NCBI GenBank assembly: GCA_024398815.1
Contig: JAKSIL010000016.1
Location: 1 to 64,000, forward strand
Reading direction: 5' to 3'
From: Fibrobacter sp.
GTDB lineage: Bacteria > Fibrobacterota > Fibrobacteria > Fibrobacterales > Fibrobacteraceae
Length of the DNA stretch: 64,000 nt
Part shown: positions 10,301-19,521 of the stretch, one piece after another
Layout of the letters: every line of letters begins with the position of its first letter
Numbering within the stretch: position 1 is the first letter of the stretch
The notes under the pieces: model-generated
Database searches by the model: none
Told to the model about the DNA's origin: nothing
The model's input: only the letters and a program-made list of their open reading frames with translations
Program-made: the position numbers and the translations under genes

Positions 10301-13300
10301 AGTGTCGTTGGAACAGGGAATAATATCGGTGGCCTGATTGGTTTCCTCGTTTCCTCTTCGACTGAGGGTGTCGAAATTAATCGTGTATATAATATAGGCT
10401 CCGTTTCGGGTCATTTGTATGTGGGCCCTTTATTCGGGCGCAATGAATCCTCTATTTCGAATGACGATTTAAGTGCATATTATTTGAAATCAAACATTGC
10501 TAGTATTTTGGGAAAACCAAGGACTGTCGAAGACTTTACTAATGGTCAAGTTATGTATGAATTGCTCTCGACAGTCGAAGATGATGGAGTGTATTGGACA
10601 TCACGCAAAGAAGATCCTCGTTATCCGATATTGGTGCCGGAAAAACCTGCTGAAGATGATTTGCATTTCACATATCGTATATACTTCCATGATGTAGGGT
10701 CTTCTGATGAATTTTATGATGATGAAGGCCACTCTGTTTATCCATCGGTCGATTTGGTGGCAGACATGTATTACATTGAGTACAAATATGAGGAAGGAGT
10801 TTCCTGTGCGCGATTGCCTATACTTGATCGGCCGGGCGATGAGTTTGTCAGATGGCAAATGATGAATGGTGGTGAGAAAGAATTGTATGGTTGCGATGCT
10901 GAAGATCTTGGCGATTGGCATCTCTATCCCGTGTGGAAGAGTGATAATCTAGATTGTAGAAAAATTGCATCTGCTGATGATTTGTTCAATTTTGCCGATG
11001 ATGTCAATTCTGATGGCTCGATTGATAAGGAAGAGTGCGCTGTATTGACCAATGACATCGTGATTAGTGAAGATGACAATCGTACATGGGATCCCTTGCA
11101 GGAATATGCTGGCTATATCGACGGGCAGGGGCATTCCATCAGCGGTTTGCGTGTTGCAGATGTTGAATATGCTGGTTTGATTGGCTCTGTTTATACTTAT
11201 GCAGATGACACTGTATTCGTTAAGAACTTGACCATCAAGAATTCCAATTTCACGGCTACTGTATATGCCGGCGCCGTTGTCGCTAGCGTTAGTCAAGGCC
11301 AGGTTGAAATCGAAAACGTCGCTCTTGTGGATAACGAATTTAAGGCCCCGCAAGTGGGTGGATATATCGGGCAAATTCTTAATGGCGGAGCTTCCATAAG
11401 TGAGGGCAGTAATGAATCGAGCTCCATGCTGGCTAATACAGATGCTAATGCGAATAACTTTACTGCAGGAGGATTTGTAGGGGGTGTTACGCCTGAACAG
11501 ACGCTGACGATTTCCAACAGCTATTTGTGGAATGCTGAATATGTTTATGACAATGCTCCCAATGTAGACGTTGCTGCGTTTGTTAGTGCAAATCATGCGG
11601 GGGAAAAGGTAAGCATTGAAAACTCTTATTCTGGAACCGATTGGCCTTTTGTTACTGGACAAGAAGCTCTGATTGAAAATGTCTTTGCCTTGTGCGATAA
11701 TGCAGATTACTGCCGCACTGCCGAGCAGTTTGAAAACGGATCCTTTGCTGTGGAATTGCATAATACATGTTCGTCTCTCTGGGGGCAGAACAACAAACTT
11801 AACGACCATCCGGTGCTGAGCGGCAGGCTTGAGTTGAGTTACTCGCTCACCTTGCATTTGATAAAAGACGACATCGAAACTGTAACGGAGCAGGAATATG
11901 TTTACAAGCCTAATGCAAAGACTCCGTTCTCGATAACATTTGATAATTGCGTTGCTTTTGATGGATGGTATGATAATGAGAATAAGGAAGGCAATACGGT
12001 TGATTCTATTCCGAGAGCTTCTACGGGCAACCTCGAATATTGGGGCGAAGTAAAGAACATCTGTCTTGAAATCGCAGACAAGTCCGGTTTGCAGGACTTT
12101 GCACAAAAGGCGTCTACGGACTATAATGGGTTCATCGTTCACTTGTTAAACGACATCGATTGGGGCAATGAAGACGGAACTCCGAATGACTGGACGCCTA
12201 TTGACGGATTTACCGGATCGTTCGACGGTAATGGTCATGTGATTTCGGGATTGAAAGTGGAAAATGCCGAAAATGCCGGCTTCTTTGGCGAACTCGGAGG
12301 TGATTTGTTCATCACAAATTTGGGTATCGAAAATTCATCGTTTGAAGGTTCCAAGACGACAGGAAGCTTTGTCGGTTTAGGCAGTGGAACCTTGGTAATG
12401 ATTAATAGCTATAGTCAGGCGACGTTGCATGTGTCGGATGGAGCGTCCGTCGGTGGGTTAATCGGCTCGTTAGATGGTGAAGCTTCTCTTGGTATTATAA
12501 GCGCCTATTATGCGGGCGATTTTGAAGCTTCCGACGAAGAACATTCTTGTGGTGGTATTTTGGGGGCTGCTGATGAGACGAATGTCTCCATGAGTCTTGC
12601 GTACTACAAGAATCAGGAATCCTGTGTGAATTCTGAACTTGAGTTTGGTGCAGCTCCTGGGGCCGTAGAAGAATTCCAGAACAGTCTTGTATGGAGTTAT
12701 CTTGTAGATTACAAAAAGGAATCTTTGGGTGAAGAATTTCTTAACATGTTTTCCTTGCGTAATATTGTTGTTAATCCTTCGATATGGGGGCAAAAGGTTG
12801 GCTTTGACGACTATCCGACATTCTCGGGCAAACTCGAGTACAAGGTTACGTTTAAGAATACAACTGAAGCTCCAGTCTCCTACGAACCCGGTGTAGAGCT
12901 TACATTGCCGGCGAATCCAGAACCTCTCGTCAAGGATGGAATTTTTGCAGGCTGGTACAGAAACGAGACCTTCTCCGGTTCTCCTGTCGTGAGCATCAAG
13001 TCGTCGGAAACAGGTGAAAAGACATTCTACGCCAAATGGAATTACCCTTCGCATACCATTACCTACATGAACATGCACGAGGACGATGTGAATTCCAATC
13101 CGCAGACGTTTACGAAGGTGGATGAATTCGAATTTGTACCTGCAGAGAGTGCCGGTGGCTGGGAATTCCTCGGCTGGTCGCTTGACAGCCCTCTGGAAGA
13201 AGACAATTCGAATATTGTTTCCTCGTTGGATGTCGGAACGGATTCTAACGTGGTGCTCTACGCCAACTGGAGCGCAAAGTCGTTTAAGGTGACGTTTGAA

Positions 13301-16300
13301 GCTGACTATGAGGATGGTGACACTGAAGAAGGTATCTATGAATTTGACCAGCCCGTTGAATTCCCTGATTTTCCAAAATATGTCGTGGGACACAATATTT
13401 TCAACTTGCTCGAGTTTGATTGCTGGAGTCTGAAGGGCGTATGTGTCGACGTTGAAACCGTAAAGGTTTCTGGGGCGCAAACGTTCATTGCCAAGTACAA
13501 AAAGGCGGAATCGAAACTGTTTGTCGGTAGGCATGCTTTCAATCCCAATGAAAAAGAAACCATTTCGCTTGGCGAGGGGGCTGGAAGTGCCTCGTTTGAC
13601 CCGGCTACGAATACGCTCACCTTGACGGATGCCGATATTTCGTCTTGTCTTGAACTTGATCAAAATCAAGCGCCATGCTTTGGAATTTATTCCACTTCGG
13701 ACGAGTTACTGACCGTTGACATTGAAGGTGTAAACAACGTGTCTTCCGAGGGGAATTATATATTCTTCGCAGGTGATGCCAACTTCAAGGGAACAGGCTC
13801 CTTCAATGTGTATTTAGCCATGTTCTTTTCCTCGCTTGGCATGGTTGAAGGGACCTTGACTGCCGATTATTTGGCGGTTCAGGAGACGTTATATGCTCAG
13901 GGCGGTTCGCTGAATGTAAGGAATAGTATGCAAGTCGGCGATATTTCGCTCGGCAAAAAGATGTATGCTTCTTTGATGATGTATGATGGACAGGTGCCTT
14001 CGAATCCTCAACATACTTCGGAAGAAGTTTGCCTGTCGCAAGACGAAATTAGTTGGCTCGATTTTGGATATGCACCTTCAAGTGGAGGTCTTAAAACTAC
14101 CGCTGCGGCGTATTTCTCTGAAAAGGGCATTTTCACTTTGGTTGATGAAGACGGCTCTCCGTTGCTTGACGAATACGGCTACCGGTATGAAGAAATCTAT
14201 TTTGTCCCTGGGACTACGGTCGAATTGCCGACTCCAGAAAACAAGAGAAACGGCATTGTCGAGAGAGAGTTCTATCGCTGGGTGGATGGCAATGGTAACT
14301 ATGTTGCGATGAGTGGGAAGCGTTATGCGGGCGGAGTTCTCTATGCCCAATTCTATGACAATAGCCCGTATGCCATTGTCGGCGGTGTCGATGTCGTCTA
14401 TGACAATTCCAGCGATGTATTTGGGGACGGTACGGTTTCGTACACTTCCAGGAGCAATACACTTACTTTGAACAATGCGACCATTTCTGCAGGGTTTACG
14501 CTGCCTGGGGCTGGTGCGAATGTTGACGATACCGTGGCTGCCATTATTGCGAAGGATACAATCAACATAGAACTGATTGGTGAAAACGTCATCGAGTCGG
14601 CCGATTTGACTCATGGCGTTCTCATGGTTTCGTCGCTTTCTAAAATGCCGAATGTCAGGTTTACGGGTTCCGGAACGCTTACTATCAAGTCTGCTAGCGT
14701 CGCCGGTATTGAATCCTATTCTACCACGTTCGACGAAGGTCCTGGCATCGATATAGATGTTCAGGGCGTAGGCGTTTCCGGGACAAAGCTGGAAGCGTTC
14801 TCGAACGTCGTTATTGCCGGTTCTCCGGCGATGGATGTGGCGGGCGACACCTTGTCGCTTTCGTCAAAGGGCGAAACATTTGTCTATGCGGGTAGTGATG
14901 CCGCAACGGCTGTCGAAAAAACAGGAAGCCTTAAGGGTGATGCCTATGTGAAGGTTGTTCGCTCTTATGAAATTGTGTTTGTCGATGATTTCGAAGAACA
15001 TAGTGTGATTGTCGCTTTGGGAGAAAAACTTACGCCTCCTGAAGCTCCCGCAGATTACGATGACGATGGTTCCCATCACGCATTCAGGTGCTGGACCGCG
15101 GATTGGCATGATTGCGTCGACTTTGAAAATTACGATGTGAATGCCAGCGTTGAATTTTATGCCATGTACGACAGGACCGATTACGACTTGATTGTCGCCA
15201 ATGTTCCTGTGACTGCTGAAAATGCCGCTGATATTCCTTTGGGAGAAGGTAACGGTACGGCTTCGTTCGATGCGGAGACATCTACGCTTACCTTGACGGA
15301 TGCCGTAATTGGAGATGCGCATAACTTTGAAAATTTCGGCAAGGCGTTTATCTATTCGAATCTTGAAAAGTTGAACATTGTGCTTGTCGGTGAAAATAGG
15401 ATTGTTTCTTCGCTGAAGGAACGCAATGTAGGTATTTACGCCATGAACGATGTCTCGTTTGCTGGCGAGGGCTCGCTAGCCATTGTGAATACGAACGTTG
15501 CCGTCGATTGCTATGGCTTGGAAATGAATGGCGGCGGATTTGATGCCGAAGGGCGCGATAACGCCTTGAGGGTCGCGTCTGTAAACTTTGCGGATGGGTA
15601 TTCGCCTTACATTGTGACGGGATATTCGGCACAGATGGCGCTACTTCTGAGCGATTGGACGGATGAATCGCTCTCTAGTGAATTCTACAAGCATTATGTG
15701 TCCATCTCCAGAGGCTATACGATTTCGTTTGTCGATGAAGACGGTACGCCGTATGTTGACGACCAGTTTGTGAAGGTGGGCGATATGCCTGTCGTTCCTG
15801 TGGCGACGAAGCCTGCTTCGTCTGAATACTCTTATACGTTCATTAACTGGACCTTGGATGGTGTTGCCGGAGTTGTTGCGGCATCGTCCGATGCCAAGTA
15901 CGTCGCGCAGTTTGAATCGACCGATGTCATGTATGCGGTAGCTGTCAATGCTAACGGCGGTTCTGTCGAGGGCGCAGGATACTATAAGTATGGCGAAGTG
16001 GCTGAAATCACTGTCGCGGCATTGGACGGATATGTCTTTGCTGGCTGGTCGGACGATGAAAACGCCGGTGCGACTCGCAAGATAACCGTCACGGAATCTG
16101 TCGAACTTACGGCAAACTTCACGGCGCAGACATTTATGCTGACCTATACGCTTGACGGCGAACAGTATGGCGAAATTGAAACGTACGCTACAGGAGCTTC
16201 TGTTGCGGCACGCGGAAATCCTGAAAGCCGCGTCGGCTATACCTTTAGCGGATGGACCGGTATTCCTTCGACCATGCCTGGCAAGGATGTCGAAGTGGTG

Positions 16301-17575
16301 GGTTCCTATGTTCCGAACGACTACTCCATATTCTACATGGTCAACGGAGTTCTTTTTGGAGCCGAAGAATCTCATGCCTATGGCGAATCGATTGCCATGC
16401 GTGAAGCTCCTGTAAAGGTTGGTTACAAATTCAGTGGTTGGGATACGACACTTGTGACGATGCCTGCAAATGATGTTTATGTCAGGGGTACGCTCACCAA
16501 GAAGTCGTTCACGATTACATACATTGTAGACGGTGATACTGTTGGAATTGATACCTTGGCTTATGGCGATAAAGTCAGTATGATGAAGGAACCTCAAAAT
16601 CCTGGATATGCCTTCAGTGGCTGGAACAAGACGATTTTGAGAATGCCTGCTGAAGATGTGATTGTCATGGGCACATTCTCTTCCAGCATCTATACGGTGG
16701 AGTTCCTTTCTGCCGACACAGTTATGGGTGTTGTTGTTGGAGAATCCGGAGAATATCCCTATGGCAAGGAACTTCAGGTTGCAGCAACGGCAGCCTTGGG
16801 ATATCATTTCGTAAAATGGTCTGATGAAAATACTGAATCCTCCAGGACGGTTGCCGTTTCTGGCGATACCAAGCTCGTGGCTGTGTTTGCTGCCAATGTG
16901 TATGCGGTGAAGTTGAATGCCAATGGTGGCAAGGTTGAAAACGATATTACCGAGCATGTTTACGGAAGTGGTCTAACTCTTCCGGAAGCTGTTCGTACGG
17001 ACTATAGCTTTGAAGGCTGGTTCGACAACAAGGACTTCAAGGGAGTGAGAGTCAATGCTATCGCTGCAAGGGATACCGGAGCCATGGAATTCTTTGCGAA
17101 ATGGACTTCTGTGGAATCCAGTTCCAGCATGGATGATGGCAAGTCCAGTAGCAGCGTCGGTGACGATGATACATCCAGCAGTAGCGAAGGCAAGAATGGC
17201 AAATCCAGCAGTAGCGTTGCCAAGGATGACAAGTCCAGCTCCAGCAGTGCAAAGGACGGCAAGTCCAGCTCTAGCGAAGGCAAGGACGGCAAGTCCAGCA
17301 GTAGCGAAGGCAAGGATGATTCCTCCAGCGGTAGCGAAGGTAAGGACGCCATCTTTGCCGGTATAGGAAATGTCAACTTCAACGTGCGTGTCGATTCCAG
17401 AATGTTGCAGATTGAAGGGGCGTATGTCGGCGCTCCGGTCGCCTTGCTTGATATGCAGGGCAAGGTCGTCTACTCCGGCTATGTGCAGAAACCCGCCTTC
17501 TCCATCGCAGTGCCTCGCGCAGGGACTTACGTGGTTCGCATAGCGTCGCAGATGCGCACGGTGACAATCCGCTAG
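4316..17575 (+). CDS. Giant secreted repeat protein (GLUG/InlB modules, Ser linker, sorting-type C-terminus)
   Basis: This 4419-residue chain begins with a signal peptide (about 1-22). Seven related modules follow, beginning near residues 28, 446, 879, 1380, 1846, 2212 and 2581. Each opens with a GCYEI..DLYxFAEIVN-like strand and then WTPL..F.G..DG.GH.ISGL. Repeated GLUG-type rungs (for example VGGLMGS), expected of a beta-helix, come next, and most modules end with an InlB/Listeria-Bacteroides type repeat containing FxGWY. Three domains sharing LGEGxGxASFDxxTxTLTLTDA come after about residue 3060, then at least six InlB-like repeats. A Ser-rich linker with SSSS blocks spans about 4264-4342. 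The last 75 residues (ALLDMQGKVVYSG...GTYVVRI) resemble a type IX secretion sorting domain. Such a protein is probably a surface adhesin or fibre-contact protein; no catalytic motif was seen. One uninterrupted frame spans 13.26 kb. Confidence 0.93.
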   Translation: MIKRLSLFIVSILAMAVGSSAALTTTNGCYNVENRDQLLEFAKVVNGTNSSAEPRACANITADITYNSDVLSNGELNTKSVFLSWTPLKNFAGTIHGGGHVIKGLYINSDVDNVGFISNITGDVTIDSLGIEDSYISGAYYAGTFAGFVASGASLNIKDSHNSGTVYALSSDAGGFVGRVDGTLSAENCFNRGNVSAERYFVAGFAGHIENGNITLVNCYNTGSMQSYEDAGGLLGSFYGMNDIEIVNCFNVGSVKADGLVGGLIAEIYDGPSVNINIKNSFNYGTVSATKGNSYKREIVYGTAASIEVSNVYYLADSDIISEVKGSSHATANEFANGTVAQNLQNAEGGNSWEWYDGDDYPKLNGNLPVFSVTLNLNGGSLSSSIDSYEFGEAVALPTPTKEGRTFVGWYEKEDFSDQGLTSIPAGSLGDRVYYAGWQIVQNPTDGFYEIRTAQDLYEFAEIANGTHPIIKNGTHAPNAKLMNDVVVNQNVIDENGSLIGDLSSYRKWTPIQHFKGEFNGQNYTISGIVVVDNGSKTSYNGLFGILEGGVQIKNFGLEDSYISVTNEKSYSGTIAAYARDYNWVRIENVYSTSTIECSSKCGGFVGLLDGAQGYAKNSYFAGRIISNNVSSDKIYPFIGIESGSFSVENSFYLDDDGKDCEEGDKGTIVEGTVGNKASTCAFVNGIVATKLNEGYEYWSQNVGVDKYPVLSVDLVKPAIRNIEYKVTLNAAGNPDEFENVASYRSGTGVTLPIVTYDGKPGIGWFDNPDYKGEPVTQISATDVGNKEFWTIDEFPVYSITYDLNVGEGEEVDNSLNPTSYDINSENITLQDVERDGYDFLGWYIAETEEDTLVVSISPLLKRNFKLVARWSLHRDADGCYEIADADDLYQFAQTVNTYSVDQMNYDGNSDTDMGGEKDACAVLTDNIVVNETLFDENGDLVKNTSDLRKWTPLTSFKGSFDGKGYTISGLYVNGVDLGAFIGSTGQNGSNDTRASISIKNLGIVNSYFGANKYAAVFVAVGNNGSIYFENVFTDAKVDATNFAAGFVAQAYTLIVYITNSHFDGSVKSSGAAAGFAYQLSNTLYLKNAYFAGEINGSENYIFAGAAERSINAINVFVYGDNLPQNYFNDKVTLDSKSYNLFCLDDSEDGSTVGEPCVTFDSDGMTYVFGEKTSRSDFADGTVAVKLDQYRIDGVPSLWSQNVISGDPENFDEHPMLQFVGTPDINIQYKVALHYEAGADFNGEILTSYKYGETTPLPVVTYNGENSIGWYDNEFFAGDPMEEIFAGSTGDVEFWTAAAIPEYKITYDLNGGENSSENPVAFNVKDDNFVLMPATREGREFAGWYTDKNFSLNSKVEVFDVSKYRDVTLYALWSATTNSDGCYEIYTAADLYYFAEIVNGKDGNDPVPTACAKFEADVTINESVLDEYGSLKNDGVGLSAWTPLRDFAGVIDGNGHTISGLYYNNSPEKDNVGLIGSVEAGTSGSQVVVKKLGILDSYFAGETNVGSFVGSYNNNLVLANVYSLATVVGNDKVGGLMGARNADAAGDNMSFGVNNYFAGYVLKDGYLALNEAYGGNVEDYGTFVLQNDAIAPVFGRVERVSDEAFKSGAVAALLRKSLFIMMENCEGGFDENFLDYVENGLWGQKEGDAFPSFTKEFSVKNTITYHYPDGTTLVAPDGSENYVVPETYGTAETVVLPVVDFGEGVTGHFVGWFDNEDYTGAPIKEFKSFDIDQPFSCLIAERMYGDIIRFTNREFWTKSAFVLAFETNGGTAIDTVYFGINENEGTFDLSSASTSIDGVNFAGWYLTPDFEGDEVLKIDFDAEDNDVTLYAKWKLPTVANPSGAEGSCYGISTTEALYKFAEIVNNASEDDEILDACVSLAQDIAIPSYYKDWTPINNFKGTFYGNFYTIDGLHVNAPNQDYVGLFGSASVKIYNLGLTNVDITGRDYVGAFVGSTEETDLKGCFSTGFVNGRSSVGGLMGSVKWTTLSDSYNWSSVVGTGNNIGGLIGFLVSSSTEGVEINRVYNIGSVSGHLYVGPLFGRNESSISNDDLSAYYLKSNIASILGKPRTVEDFTNGQVMYELLSTVEDDGVYWTSRKEDPRYPILVPEKPAEDDLHFTYRIYFHDVGSSDEFYDDEGHSVYPSVDLVADMYYIEYKYEEGVSCARLPILDRPGDEFVRWQMMNGGEKELYGCDAEDLGDWHLYPVWKSDNLDCRKIASADDLFNFADDVNSDGSIDKEECAVLTNDIVISEDDNRTWDPLQEYAGYIDGQGHSISGLRVADVEYAGLIGSVYTYADDTVFVKNLTIKNSNFTATVYAGAVVASVSQGQVEIENVALVDNEFKAPQVGGYIGQILNGGASISEGSNESSSMLANTDANANNFTAGGFVGGVTPEQTLTISNSYLWNAEYVYDNAPNVDVAAFVSANHAGEKVSIENSYSGTDWPFVTGQEALIENVFALCDNADYCRTAEQFENGSFAVELHNTCSSLWGQNNKLNDHPVLSGRLELSYSLTLHLIKDDIETVTEQEYVYKPNAKTPFSITFDNCVAFDGWYDNENKEGNTVDSIPRASTGNLEYWGEVKNICLEIADKSGLQDFAQKASTDYNGFIVHLLNDIDWGNEDGTPNDWTPIDGFTGSFDGNGHVISGLKVENAENAGFFGELGGDLFITNLGIENSSFEGSKTTGSFVGLGSGTLVMINSYSQATLHVSDGASVGGLIGSLDGEASLGIISAYYAGDFEASDEEHSCGGILGAADETNVSMSLAYYKNQESCVNSELEFGAAPGAVEEFQNSLVWSYLVDYKKESLGEEFLNMFSLRNIVVNPSIWGQKVGFDDYPTFSGKLEYKVTFKNTTEAPVSYEPGVELTLPANPEPLVKDGIFAGWYRNETFSGSPVVSIKSSETGEKTFYAKWNYPSHTITYMNMHEDDVNSNPQTFTKVDEFEFVPAESAGGWEFLGWSLDSPLEEDNSNIVSSLDVGTDSNVVLYANWSAKSFKVTFEADYEDGDTEEGIYEFDQPVEFPDFPKYVVGHNIFNLLEFDCWSLKGVCVDVETVKVSGAQTFIAKYKKAESKLFVGRHAFNPNEKETISLGEGAGSASFDPATNTLTLTDADISSCLELDQNQAPCFGIYSTSDELLTVDIEGVNNVSSEGNYIFFAGDANFKGTGSFNVYLAMFFSSLGMVEGTLTADYLAVQETLYAQGGSLNVRNSMQVGDISLGKKMYASLMMYDGQVPSNPQHTSEEVCLSQDEISWLDFGYAPSSGGLKTTAAAYFSEKGIFTLVDEDGSPLLDEYGYRYEEIYFVPGTTVELPTPENKRNGIVEREFYRWVDGNGNYVAMSGKRYAGGVLYAQFYDNSPYAIVGGVDVVYDNSSDVFGDGTVSYTSRSNTLTLNNATISAGFTLPGAGANVDDTVAAIIAKDTINIELIGENVIESADLTHGVLMVSSLSKMPNVRFTGSGTLTIKSASVAGIESYSTTFDEGPGIDIDVQGVGVSGTKLEAFSNVVIAGSPAMDVAGDTLSLSSKGETFVYAGSDAATAVEKTGSLKGDAYVKVVRSYEIVFVDDFEEHSVIVALGEKLTPPEAPADYDDDGSHHAFRCWTADWHDCVDFENYDVNASVEFYAMYDRTDYDLIVANVPVTAENAADIPLGEGNGTASFDAETSTLTLTDAVIGDAHNFENFGKAFIYSNLEKLNIVLVGENRIVSSLKERNVGIYAMNDVSFAGEGSLAIVNTNVAVDCYGLEMNGGGFDAEGRDNALRVASVNFADGYSPYIVTGYSAQMALLLSDWTDESLSSEFYKHYVSISRGYTISFVDEDGTPYVDDQFVKVGDMPVVPVATKPASSEYSYTFINWTLDGVAGVVAASSDAKYVAQFESTDVMYAVAVNANGGSVEGAGYYKYGEVAEITVAALDGYVFAGWSDDENAGATRKITVTESVELTANFTAQTFMLTYTLDGEQYGEIETYATGASVAARGNPESRVGYTFSGWTGIPSTMPGKDVEVVGSYVPNDYSIFYMVNGVLFGAEESHAYGESIAMREAPVKVGYKFSGWDTTLVTMPANDVYVRGTLTKKSFTITYIVDGDTVGIDTLAYGDKVSMMKEPQNPGYAFSGWNKTILRMPAEDVIVMGTFSSSIYTVEFLSADTVMGVVVGESGEYPYGKELQVAATAALGYHFVKWSDENTESSRTVAVSGDTKLVAVFAANVYAVKLNANGGKVENDITEHVYGSGLTLPEAVRTDYSFEGWFDNKDFKGVRVNAIAARDTGAMEFFAKWTSVESSSSMDDGKSSSSVGDDDTSSSSEGKNGKSSSSVAKDDKSSSSSAKDGKSSSSEGKDGKSSSSEGKDDSSSGSEGKDAIFAGIGNVNFNVRVDSRMLQIEGAYVGAPVALLDMQGKVVYSGYVQKPAFSIAVPRAGTYVVRIASQMRTVTIR

Positions 17576-17607
17576 AAATAGGGAATGTTCCCGGAATGGT
17601 AAACTTG

Positions 17608-17650
17608 AGACCAAATTATCCAATGCGATAGTTTGGTCTTTTCTATTTTT
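17608..17650 (+). terminator. Rho-independent terminator after the giant gene
   Basis: AGACCAAATTATC and GATAGTTTGGTCT form a 13-bp stem with one wobble pair and a CAATGC loop, followed by TTTTCTATTTTT. It lies 32 bases after the stop codon and separates the gene from the xylanase. Confidence 0.8.
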
Positions 17651-17674
17651 GCAACAGGTAAATATGAGGTGATT

Positions 17675-19333
17675 ATGGTTTTCTCTAAATTAACTAAACA
17701 GTTGACGTTTTCAGCTGCTTTTCTAGTTTCTTTGGCAAGCGCCCAAAATGTGTTGACCAATGGCGACATGTCCTATGGCGATGGAGGTTGGTATCTTTGG
17801 AACAATCCCGATGGACCTGCCGTGGTAGAAAACCAGATTGGTGTCATGGGACTCGGAGTCGACAAGTCCGAAGGAGCCAAGGTGGTGGTCAAGGAACTTC
17901 CGAAAATCTGGTGGGGCCTGCAGTTGCAGCCTCCCAAGTTCCTTGCGGACTCCGCTTACTACAGGCTTTCGTTCAAGGCCAAGGGTAACATGCCGATCAA
18001 TGCCGTGGTTCAGGGAGGTCCTCCGGATTATCGCCAAAAGGAAAGTGGAAGTTTCCAGCTGACCAACAAGTGGGAAACGTATTCGATGACCTTCCTTGCC
18101 GACCAGAAAGGCTACGGCTTGAACAACGTAACGTTCCATGTCGGCCTGCAAAAGGGCTGGATGCAAATGGACGATGTCGAAATCGAGAAGATTGGCGAAA
18201 TGGATACCACATGGTATGCCGCCGCCGAATCCCGCATCGACAGCATTCGCAAGGCGGATTTTACGGTGAAGGCGAACCCGGGCGACACCGTGAGCGTAAA
18301 GCTTGTGCGCCACGACTTCCCGTTCGGTTCAGCTTTGGCCTTTTACCAGCCCGAAGAGGACAGCGTGGAACGGATGTACGCCGCCGAAGCCAAGAAACTC
18401 TTTTGGCATGCGGTGAGCGAAAACCAGTTCAAGTGGCCTGAATATGAACCCAAGAAGGATTCCATCCTTAGACCGCAGATGCAGCGCTATGTGAAGTTTG
18501 CCGAAGAGAACGGTTGGAAACTTCGCGGCCACGCCATCATGTGGGGTCACCAAGGTTACGGATTCGACAAACACTACTCCAATCCGGCATCGCCCAAGCA
18601 GTGCAAGGATTTTGCCAAGCACCTCAAGAATCGCATCAATCGCGATCTCAAGGAATACAAAGGAAAAATCGTGGAGTACGACGTGTGGAACGAACCTCTC
18701 CACGAAGCTTACATCTTCAACACCTGCGGATGGGGACTCTTGGACAGCGCCTTCCGTTGGGCGCACAAGGCTGATCCGCAGGCTGTCCTTTATATAAACG
18801 AATACAATGTGGTTTCTGCGGGCGAAACTGACCGCTACTATACTTTGATCAAGGGCATGCTCAAGCGAAAAGTGCCTGTGCAGGGAATAGGCGTCCAGTG
18901 CCATTTTGGACTCCGCCCCATTGTGCCCGCCCTTGTCAGGGAACGTCTCGACAAGCTCGCCAGCCTTGGCCTTCCAATCAAGGTGACGGAGTTCGACGTG
19001 GGCGACTGGCAACTCGGCATGAATGAATCCGAAGAAGTCCAGGCGGACAAGTTCGAAACGTTCATTCGCACGGCCTTCAGCCATCCTGCCGTGAACGGCA
19101 TCGTGATATGGGGCTTCATGGACGGTCGCCACTGGGTCAAGAACGGCGGCATTGTTGCTGCTGACGGCCGCGAAAAACCGGCGGCAAAGCGCGTGTACGA
19201 TTTGTGGCACAAGACTTGGTCGACCGAGGAGAAGGCTGTCGCCGATGCGAACGGTGTCGCGAAGTTCCGCGGTTTCAAGGGCAAGTACCAGGTGACGGTC
19301 GGCGACAAGGTCTCTGAAATCGAAGTGAAATAG
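17675..19333 (+). CDS. Secreted GH10 endo-beta-1,4-xylanase with N-terminal CBM
   Basis: Hydrolyses the xylan backbone of plant cell walls outside the cell. The 552-residue precursor has a signal peptide ending at about residue 23 (SLASA-QN). A beta-sandwich region of the CBM4/9 type covers about 25-180, and a GH10 barrel about 190-520. The acid/base is E340 in VWNEP and the nucleophile is E439 in VTEFDV; RGHAIMWGHQ before them is the expected family strand. ATG 17675 is chosen because GAGGTGATT precedes it; an upstream in-frame ATG at 17633 would lie within the terminator. Unlike the GH9 enzyme and the giant protein it lacks the Ser linker and sorting domain, so it may leave the cell by another route or stay periplasmic. 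A short C-terminal strand region follows the barrel. Confidence 0.94.
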   Translation: MVFSKLTKQLTFSAAFLVSLASAQNVLTNGDMSYGDGGWYLWNNPDGPAVVENQIGVMGLGVDKSEGAKVVVKELPKIWWGLQLQPPKFLADSAYYRLSFKAKGNMPINAVVQGGPPDYRQKESGSFQLTNKWETYSMTFLADQKGYGLNNVTFHVGLQKGWMQMDDVEIEKIGEMDTTWYAAAESRIDSIRKADFTVKANPGDTVSVKLVRHDFPFGSALAFYQPEEDSVERMYAAEAKKLFWHAVSENQFKWPEYEPKKDSILRPQMQRYVKFAEENGWKLRGHAIMWGHQGYGFDKHYSNPASPKQCKDFAKHLKNRINRDLKEYKGKIVEYDVWNEPLHEAYIFNTCGWGLLDSAFRWAHKADPQAVLYINEYNVVSAGETDRYYTLIKGMLKRKVPVQGIGVQCHFGLRPIVPALVRERLDKLASLGLPIKVTEFDVGDWQLGMNESEEVQADKFETFIRTAFSHPAVNGIVIWGFMDGRHWVKNGGIVAADGREKPAAKRVYDLWHKTWSTEEKAVADANGVAKFRGFKGKYQVTVGDKVSEIEVK

Positions 19334-19335
19334 TT

Positions 19336-19521
19336 ATGAAAAAATCCCTCCCAGGCATACTTCTTTTGGCGGCGATGCCGTGCTCCGTGTTGCTTTTTGT
19401 GAAGGTGGAATCCTTGACGGGCTCCGACATGCTTGCCCTGTTTGCCGCCTTGGCTCTGTATGCCGCGGTGATTGCCCTTATTGCGTTGATTTTTGGAAAA
19501 AAGAATTCTCCGAGGCCATAG
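19336..19521 (+). CDS. Small two-helix membrane protein
   Basis: A 61-residue protein with two hydrophobic segments (about 6-22 and 31-53) and a basic tail KKNSPRP. It begins two bases after the xylanase stop and its own stop directly abuts the next start, which argues that it is a real gene in a compact operon. No family was recognised. Confidence 0.6.
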   Translation: MKKSLPGILLLAAMPCSVLLFVKVESLTGSDMLALFAALALYAAVIALIALIFGKKNSPRP

